Shown one piece after another: positions 48,041-53,029 of a stretch of DNA of 53,029 nt. Origin of the DNA: JALYRV01 sp036675475 (GTDB lineage: Bacteria; Acidobacteriota; Vicinamibacteria; Vicinamibacterales; SCN-69-37); assembly GCA_036675475.1 (NCBI GenBank), contig JAKFEY010000073.1, positions 1 through 53,029 on the forward strand, in the 5' to 3' direction. Every line of letters begins with the position of its first letter. Position 1 is the stretch's first letter. The notes below the pieces were generated by a model. The model had not been told where the DNA came from. It saw only the letters and a list, made by a program, of their open reading frames with translations, and searched no databases. The position numbers and the translations under genes were made by a program.

Positions 48041-49809
48041 GAGGCCTCCTTCGGCTGCGCGCCCTCCGGCGGCAGCGATACATAGAACGTGGCGCCCTGG
48101 CCGGCCACCGCCTCGGCCCACACGCGGCCGCCGTGGCGGTGCACGATCTGGCGGACGTTGGCGAGGCCAATGCCCGTGCCGGCAAACTCGTCGGCGCGGT
48201 GCAGGCGCTGGAACACGCCGAACAGCTTCGACGCGTATGCAGGATCGAACCCGACGCCGTTGTCGCCGACGGCGATGATCGTGTCTCCGGCCGGCTCGAC
48301 GCGCGCGGTGATCTCGATGCGAGCCGTCTCGCGCGGTTCGGTGTACTTGACGGCATTCGACAACAGATTCACGAACACGAGCCGCAGCAGGCCGGGGTCG
48401 CCGTACACGACGGGCAGACTGCCGACGACCCAGTCGATCCTGCGCTGGTCGATGTCGACCGACACTTCCGCGCGCGCCTCCTCGACGATCTTTCCGAGCG
48501 GCACTGCGCGTTTGTCGAGCGGCGCGCGTCCCCGGCGCGAAAAATCGAGCAGGTCGTCGATCAGCCGGCCCATGCGCCCGGCGGCATCCATCATCGTGCG
48601 CAGATAGCGCCGGCTCTCCGGATCCAGCCGCCCTTCGGCGTGCTTCTCGAACAACCGGCCGAAGCCGACGATGTGGCGGAGGGGGGCGCGGAGGTCGTGC
48701 GAGACGGAATAGCTGAAGGCTTCGAGCTCGCGCGTGCGCTCGGTCACGCGCGTCTCGAGCCGCGCGTGCATGTCCTGGACTTCGGCCGACATGGTGTTGA
48801 AGGCGGCGCCCAGCCGTCCGATCTCGTCAGTGCGCGATACGTCGACGCGGCGCGCGTAATCGCCGCCGGCGATGGCTTCGGCGGCGCTGCTGAGATCCGC
48901 GAGCGGGCGCGTGACGCGGCCTGTGAACTTGTAGACGGCAATGGCCGCGACGGCGAGCACGGCCAGCATCAGCAGCACGCCTTCCGCGAGCAGGCGGCGC
49001 GCGGGCGCGATCACGCGGTCGAGCGGAAAGCTGACGGCGGCGAGCCACGGCGTGCCGGCCACGGCGGCGACGGCGGTGACGCGGCCGTCGCGGCGGCTCG
49101 CGGCCTCGTCGGTGACACCGGGCGATGTGAGCGGCGGCGGATCGGCGGCGCGAAGCAGATCGGTCCATGCCGCGCCGGCCGACCCGATGCGGATGATGGC
49201 GTCCTGCCCCACCAGCTGCGTGATGGCTTCGGCCTGGGCGCCGCCGCTGACGGCGCGGCGCAGCACGATCACCGCGGCTTCTTCGGCAGGATCGGCGGCG
49301 GGAATGCCGGCCGACGTCTCGGTGACGATCGTGTTGCCGGCCAGGCGCATCGGCAGCACGCCGCGCGGCGCCTGCGGAAGCGCGGCCGCCGGATCGGCGG
49401 AGGCGCCGCCCGTGCCGTCAACCGAGAGCAGCAGCCGGCCGTCGGGCGACCAGACGTCGAGTGTCGCGGGTTGCGGGCCCAGCAGCGCCGGCAGCTGCGC
49501 GCGGGCGGCTGCTTCGCGCTCCGGCGACGGCCGGCGCGCGAACGCCTGCACGCCGGGATCGGCGGCGATGCGCGCGACGGTCGTGAGGCGCTGCTGCCCG
49601 GCCTGCACGAGCAGGGCGGCGAGCTGCGCCGCGGCCGCCGACGCCCGTAAGGCGCCGGCCTCGATGAGCACGCCCTGCATGCGGTAGTACGCCGTGGCCG
49701 CGAAGACCCCGATGGCGAGCGCGAGAATCGCGCAAATCAGCAGCGGCAGGCGCCAGCGCAGCGACGCGCGGCGCGCAGACGGCGTGGATCGGACCTCGGG
49801 CATGGTCAT
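48037..49809 (-). CDS. membrane sensor histidine kinase (HAMP-HisKA-HATPase)
   Basis: A 590-residue kinase. Two membrane helices (about 18-42 and 270-295) bracket an extracytoplasmic sensor with a WSPDGRLLLSVDG strand. HAMP follows (RPLADLSSAAEAIAGGDY), then HisKA with phosphoaccepting H371 in SYSVSHDLRAPLRH, and the ATPase domain: N box NLLSNAVKYT, G1 DNGVGFDPAY, F and G2 GTGIGLANV. It phosphorylates the receiver encoded by the overlapping downstream gene. The ligand is unknown. Confidence 0.93.
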   Translation of the reverse strand: MTMPEVRSTPSARRASLRWRLPLLICAILALAIGVFAATAYYRMQGVLIEAGALRASAAAAQLAALLVQAGQQRLTTVARIAADPGVQAFARRPSPEREAAARAQLPALLGPQPATLDVWSPDGRLLLSVDGTGGASADPAAALPQAPRGVLPMRLAGNTIVTETSAGIPAADPAEEAAVIVLRRAVSGGAQAEAITQLVGQDAIIRIGSAGAAWTDLLRAADPPPLTSPGVTDEAASRRDGRVTAVAAVAGTPWLAAVSFPLDRVIAPARRLLAEGVLLMLAVLAVAAIAVYKFTGRVTRPLADLSSAAEAIAGGDYARRVDVSRTDEIGRLGAAFNTMSAEVQDMHARLETRVTERTRELEAFSYSVSHDLRAPLRHIVGFGRLFEKHAEGRLDPESRRYLRTMMDAAGRMGRLIDDLLDFSRRGRAPLDKRAVPLGKIVEEARAEVSVDIDQRRIDWVVGSLPVVYGDPGLLRLVFVNLLSNAVKYTEPRETARIEITARVEPAGDTIIAVGDNGVGFDPAYASKLFGVFQRLHRADEFAGTGIGLANVRQIVHRHGGRVWAEAVAGQGATFYVSLPPEGAQPKEAS

Positions 49810-49862
49810 CGGACTCTGGCGGCTCCATGATACGCGTGATACGCTGATCGCTCGTCTCCTGC

Positions 49863-50105
49863 ATGGCCACTTGTCCCCGCTGCCATGGCCATCTCACCAG
49901 TGGCCACGAATGTCCGCGCTCCCGCCAGTCGAAAATTCTGGAGCTTGTGATCACGGCGCTTGCCGGCGGCATCGCCGCGATTGCGTTCATCGCGATTTTC
50001 GATCCGGGGCAGGTCACCGTCGATCTGGATGGGCTGGTGTTTTCGGGCGGCGCGCTGCTCGCGCTCGCGGTGCATCAGGTGTTCATGTGGAGTCGCCGCA
50101 GCTGA
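49863..50105 (+). CDS. small zinc-ribbon membrane protein
   Basis: An 80-residue protein. CPRCHGHLTSGHECP at the N-terminus can form a short zinc knuckle, followed by two hydrophobic helices (about 26-46 and 58-75). Divergent from the histidine kinase gene across 53 bp that contain TGATACGC twice. No Shine-Dalgarno is evident. Function unknown. Confidence 0.65.
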   Translation: MATCPRCHGHLTSGHECPRSRQSKILELVITALAGGIAAIAFIAIFDPGQVTVDLDGLVFSGGALLALAVHQVFMWSRRS

Positions 50106-50137
50106 CCTGCTAACATAGTCAGGTTCGCCTGCCTTCC

Positions 50138-50212
50138 GTCCCCATCGTCCAGCGGTCAGGACGCGGCCCTTTCAAGGCCGAGACCCGGGTTCGATTCCCG
50201 GTGGGGACGCCA
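50138..50212 (+). tRNA. tRNA-Glu (anticodon UUC)
   Basis: Acceptor GTCCCCA with TGGGGAC; D arm GTCC...GGAC; anticodon stem CGGCC/GGCCG around CTTTCAA; T arm CCGGG TTCGATT CCCGG. Discriminator G at 50209 and an encoded CCA, unlike tRNA-Lys here. Another expected MnmA substrate. Confidence 0.94.
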
Positions 50213-50238
50213 AATCCTGTAGGTCCATTCTGGACACA

Positions 50239-51236
50239 TGGGTAACAGTTCATTCCGACGACATAGGTAACAGTTTCGGCGTGAACGGGTTTTCGATCGG
50301 TTCCAGCCTGCACGTCTGCTCGCCGACCTGTGTGACGCCGACATTCTGCCCGGCGAAGACGAGGCTGAGATTCACTTTTCGCCCGTTGAAGCAGATCCGG
50401 CCGCAGTGGGTGACGGTGAAGGTGCTGTCGTGGAACGGATACGTCAGCTCCTCTAAGCCGCGATAGGGGCGCGGCGAGCGTTGGTACACGTCGGCCGGGA
50501 CCTTCATGTCGAGGGCCTGATGCGGGCGCTCGCCGGTGTATTGCTCGACGAAGGCATCAAAGCGGGCCTGCTGCTGGAAGATGTTGGCCGCGGCCGGCTT
50601 CGTCGCTTCTTTCTTGAGCGTCAGGTGCATCCGCTCGTGCCGGCCGTTTTGCTGGGGCTTGCCCGGCTGAATGCGCTCGAGCGCGATGCCGAGCCGCAGC
50701 CATAGCGGCGATTGCCGAGCATGAACTCGCCCTTGTGGTCCGCACACCACAGCGCATTCGGTGCGGTCGGCCGAGACAGCGCCGTGCCGGTCGCGCGGCT
50801 CCGGCGTCGCGGCCGGCGCCGGACCAGGCCATGACGGTCCAGGACCGCGTGCACGGTGCTGATGGCCGGCAGATGTGGAGACGGCGCCTGCCGCCGCAGT
50901 TTCTCCCGGATCGTGGGCGCCCCCCACGCGGGATACTCCCGCTTCAACCGCACAATGACCGCTTCCAACTGGGGCGGCAGACGATTGGCTTGCCGACAGG
51001 GGCGTCGGCTGCGATCGGAGAACGCCGCGACGCCGCAATCCTTATAACGGTCGAAAATCTTATAGCCCGTCTTGCGCGAGATCCCGAACTCGGCGCAGAG
51101 CGGCGCCATCTTCTCGCCCTCGAGCAGGCGGGCTACAAATCGCAGCCGCTCGTCCATGACGTGACACGCCTTCCAAGGCATGCCCCCTCCGTGGGGGCAC
51201 AGTGTCACCTATGTGTCCGGAATACGCTGTTACCTA
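50239..51236 (-). mobile_element. IS481-type insertion sequence remnant beside tRNA-Glu
   Basis: About 1 kb bounded by inverted ends TGGGTAACAG (50239) and TAGGTAACAG (reading inward from 51236), each with a second ACATAGGTRACA-type repeat inside. It begins 27 bp after the tRNA-Glu CCA. The only gene is an internally deleted transposase, so it cannot move by itself. A target duplication was not identified. Confidence 0.75.
50250..51181 (-). pseudogene. IS481-family transposase with two internal deletions
   Basis: The N-terminal HTH part (MPWKACHVMDERLRFVARLL, GISRKTGYKIFDRYKD) and the start of the integrase core (LWCADHKGEF) are in one frame; near 50700 the reading jumps to another frame at WLRLGIALERIQPGKPQQNGRHERMH. 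The stretch that should carry the second catalytic Asp (SDNG) is missing, about 80-90 codons. A further short loss occurs near 50315 before LEPIENPF. First Asp and the final Glu remain. GGAGG precedes the start ATG at 51181. Confidence 0.85.
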
Positions 51237-51255
51237 GCTCCTGGGAAGGACAATT

Positions 51256-51290
51256 GGAAAGTGGAAAGTGGAAAATGGAAAATGGAAATG
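51256..51290. repeat. five tandem heptamers beside the IS remnant
   Basis: GGAAAGT x2, GGAAAAT x2, GGAAATG. The same unit family as the array at 33787-33854, here as a single arm 20 bp from the IS end. Confidence 0.85.
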
Positions 51291-51309
51291 GGGTTGGCGA
51301 AGCGCGCCC

Positions 51310-51780
51310 TCAGCGAAGCGGCGCGGCCTCGAAGATGATCCCCTTCTGATTGCTGATGAAGCGCAGCCCGCACGCCGTCTTGTCTTCGATCATGAACCAG
51401 TAGCCGGCCGGCGTGACGTCGAGCGTGAGCACCCATCCGGGCGCGAGTTCCGCGCCTGGCGCGAAGTTCAGACTCCTGATGAATTCAGCCGCCGCTCCTG
51501 TCTGCGCCGCCGCAAATGGCGATGTGCCCAGGTCCTGCTGCTGCACGAACTTCCCTTCTCTGGCACCCGGCTGGTTGATCTGAAGATTGTTGATGGTCCG
51601 CGTGAGCCGCACGCCCTGCGTGCGCCGCGCTTTTTGCTCGGGCGTGGGCGCGGTGCCGTCCGCGCAGAGCGGAGTCGCCGGCGGCGATGATGGTTGCTGC
51701 GCGGCCGGGGTGATGGGACTCGCCTGCACCGACATCACAACGGCAAGCGCCACGAACACTGCTCTGGTCATCATGGTCAT
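51310..51780 (-). CDS. small exported hypothetical protein
   Basis: A 156-residue protein. Signal peptide (MTMMTRAVFVALAVVMSV, cleavage near ASP/ITPAAQ), a Pro/Ser/Thr segment, then a compact beta-rich part with QGVRLTRTINNLQ, WVLTLDVTPAGYWFMIEDKT and ACGLRFISNQKGIIF. Two cysteines (in PLCADGT and TACGLRF) could form a disulfide. AAAGGA 6 nt upstream selects ATG 51780 over the longer frame to 51924. No family recognised. Confidence 0.72.
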   Translation of the reverse strand: MTMMTRAVFVALAVVMSVQASPITPAAQQPSSPPATPLCADGTAPTPEQKARRTQGVRLTRTINNLQINQPGAREGKFVQQQDLGTSPFAAAQTGAAAEFIRSLNFAPGAELAPGWVLTLDVTPAGYWFMIEDKTACGLRFISNQKGIIFEAAPLR

Positions 51781-51806
51781 CGCGGTCCTTTCGGGCTGGT
51801 TGGCTG

Positions 51807-51842
51807 GCGGGGAGATTACCTCAAGCGGGGAGATTACCTCAA
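51807..51842. repeat. perfect 18-bp tandem duplication upstream of the small exported protein gene
   Basis: GCGGGGAGATTACCTCAA twice without interruption. On the minus strand each copy carries TTGAGG and TAATCT; the TTGAGG of one copy and the TAATCT of the other are 18 bp apart, a promoter-like spacing. Confidence 0.7.
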
Positions 51843-51901
51843 CCTGGTGCGGCGCGGGTAAGCCGTTCCGGGTTGCGGGCAGGATGTAAACTCTCGGGAC
51901 T

Positions 51902-53029
51902 GTGCCCGTCGCCGCCGTACTCATCGCACCGCAGGATCATCTTCCGGCCCTGGAGAAACATGCCGCCGTTGTGGGCGAAGCCCTGCGCTTCGCCGACACC
52001 CAGCCGATCGATGCGCTCGAGGCGATCGCCGAGCATCATCCGCCGCTGATTGTGCTCGAGCGGCTGTTCGCCGAAACGCGCCGCGGCACGGCCCTGATCA
52101 ATCGCATCAAGGCGGATCCCGGATGCGCGAACGCCGAGATCCGTCTTCTCTCCCACACGGGCGACTACACGGCCGTGGTGCCTCGCGACGACGTCGCCGT
52201 GCCGAGCGCCGAAGAAGTCGCGGCCGCGGCAAAGGCGGCGGCCGACGCCAGGGCCGCGGCTGAAGCCAGGGCGGAGGCCGAGGAAAGGGCCGCAGCCGAA
52301 GCGAACGCGGCGGCTCGCGAAAAGGCCGCGGCCGAGGCCAAGGCCGCAGCCGAAGCGAAGGCACTCGCGGACGCGAAGGCAGCTGCCGACGCCAAAGCGG
52401 CCGCCGAAGCGAAGGCCGCGGCTGAAGCCAAAGCGGCGGCGGAAGCCAAACTGGCGGCCGAAAGGGCCGCGGCGGAAGCGAAGGCCGCCGCCGAAGCGAA
52501 GCAGGCGGCGGAAGCCAAAGCGGCAGCGGAAGCCAAAGCGGCTGCCGAGGCCAAGGCAGCCGCCGACGCAAAGGCCGCGGCCGAAGCAAAGGCGGCGGCC
52601 GAAGCCAAAGTAGCTGCCGAAGCAAAGGCAGCCGCTGAAGCGAAGAAGGCGGCGGAAGCCAAAGCGGCTGCCGAGGCCAAGGCAGCCGCCGACGCAAAGG
52701 CCGCCGCTGAAGCGAAGGCCGCGGCCGAAGCGAAGAAGGCGGCTGAAGCCAAGGCGGCAGCCGACGCCAAAGCGGCAGCCGACGCCAAGGCCGCGGCTGA
52801 AGCCAAAGCAGCAGCCGAAGCGAAAGCGGCGGCTGAAGCCAAAGCAGCTGCGGAAGCGAAAGCGGCGGCGGACGCAAAGGCCGCGGCGGAAGCGAAGGCA
52901 GCCGGCGAAGCAAAGAAGGCGGCTGAAGCCAAAGCAGCAGCCGAAGCGAAAGCGGCGGCTGAAGCCAAAGCAGCCGCTGAAGCAAAGGCAGCCGCTGAGG
53001 CCAGGGCGGCTGCTGAAGCAAAGGCTGTG
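51902..53029 (+). CDS. degenerate receiver domain with long Ala/Glu/Lys repeat tail (3' end outside the window)
   Basis: At least 376 residues, open at the window edge. Residues about 3-95 resemble a receiver domain (VAAVLIAPQDHLPALEKH, LIVLERLF, INRIKADPG, RLLSHTGD) but the phosphoacceptor position appears to be Glu53, a possible phosphomimic. From about 104 the protein is an uninterrupted helix-forming array of EAKAA/DAKAA pentapeptides (TolA-like), over 270 residues so far. The start is GTG 51902, preceded by TAAACT 12 nt upstream and divergent from the exported-protein gene. The full domain plan is unknown. Confidence 0.8.
   Translation, partial: MPVAAVLIAPQDHLPALEKHAAVVGEALRFADTQPIDALEAIAEHHPPLIVLERLFAETRRGTALINRIKADPGCANAEIRLLSHTGDYTAVVPRDDVAVPSAEEVAAAAKAAADARAAAEARAEAEERAAAEANAAAREKAAAEAKAAAEAKALADAKAAADAKAAAEAKAAAEAKAAAEAKLAAERAAAEAKAAAEAKQAAEAKAAAEAKAAAEAKAAADAKAAAEAKAAAEAKVAAEAKAAAEAKKAAEAKAAAEAKAAADAKAAAEAKAAAEAKKAAEAKAAADAKAAADAKAAAEAKAAAEAKAAAEAKAAAEAKAAADAKAAAEAKAAGEAKKAAEAKAAAEAKAAAEAKAAAEAKAAAEARAAAEAKAV

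Noticed and set aside
50138..51236. Integrative element with tRNA-Glu attachment site
   Set aside because: No integrase and no repeated tRNA 3' end were found; the neighbouring IS remnant explains the foreign sequence.
52165..52968. Minus-strand ORF made of ASAAAFASAAAL repeats
   Set aside because: It is the complement of the EAKAA array; the plus-strand frame begins with a recognisable receiver-like domain and runs through without stops.

Overview
The window is a GC-rich bacterial chromosome segment. Several protein families point to Acidobacteriota, probably class Vicinamibacteria: PknB-type Ser/Thr kinases fused to TolB/PD40 beta-propellers, a VWFA-related protein of the acidobacterial TIGR03436 type, DUF2911 proteins, an Oar-like TonB-dependent receptor, and sulfatase-TPR proteins. 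This placement is inferred from family content only; there is no rRNA or marker phylogeny here.

Layout. 1-7.4 kb: a kinase-SUMF1-hydrolase fusion, a secreted metallopeptidase, a VapBC toxin-antitoxin pair, and an acyl-ligase/ACP/acyltransferase fusion. 7.4-18.9 kb: a hendecad coiled-coil protein, two kinase-TolB sensors, two paralogous small coiled-coil genes, a TSP3-type secreted protein, a metallo-beta-lactamase-fold enzyme, a histidine phosphatase and a double DUF2911 protein. 18.9-26.4 kb holds core functions: a bactofilin/methyltransferase/SAM-hydrolase cluster, an iscS-mnmA sulfur relay, trxA-trxB, and glgA. 26.4-36 kb: two sulfatase-superfamily TPR proteins, a large TonB receptor, an FdhE homologue and a D,D-carboxypeptidase. 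36-44.4 kb: a membrane protein, an HNH nuclease, an M20 peptidase, an orphan DNA methyltransferase, a VWFA protein and two proteins with low-complexity regions. 44.4-53 kb: a response regulator, an apparently exported O-methyltransferase, arginase, DUF2911, tRNA-Lys(UUU), a histidine kinase/response regulator pair, tRNA-Glu(UUC), a decayed IS481-type element, a small secreted protein, and an incomplete gene with a degenerate receiver domain and a very long Ala/Glu/Lys repeat tail.

The most distinctive signal is the repeat landscape. Short palindromes of at least six kinds occur between genes and also in frame inside conserved genes (kinase, glgA, iscS, acyl ligase). One palindrome family lies at gene ends so that the repeat itself supplies the TAG stop codon of four minus-strand genes, and in one case also the TGA of the convergent gene. 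A second class consists of tandem heptanucleotides (also 9-mers) with a different unit sequence at each locus, often arranged as two inverted arms. A third recurrent feature is a TATAAT-like -10 box only 6-16 nt from the start codon without a Shine-Dalgarno sequence, suggesting many leaderless mRNAs.
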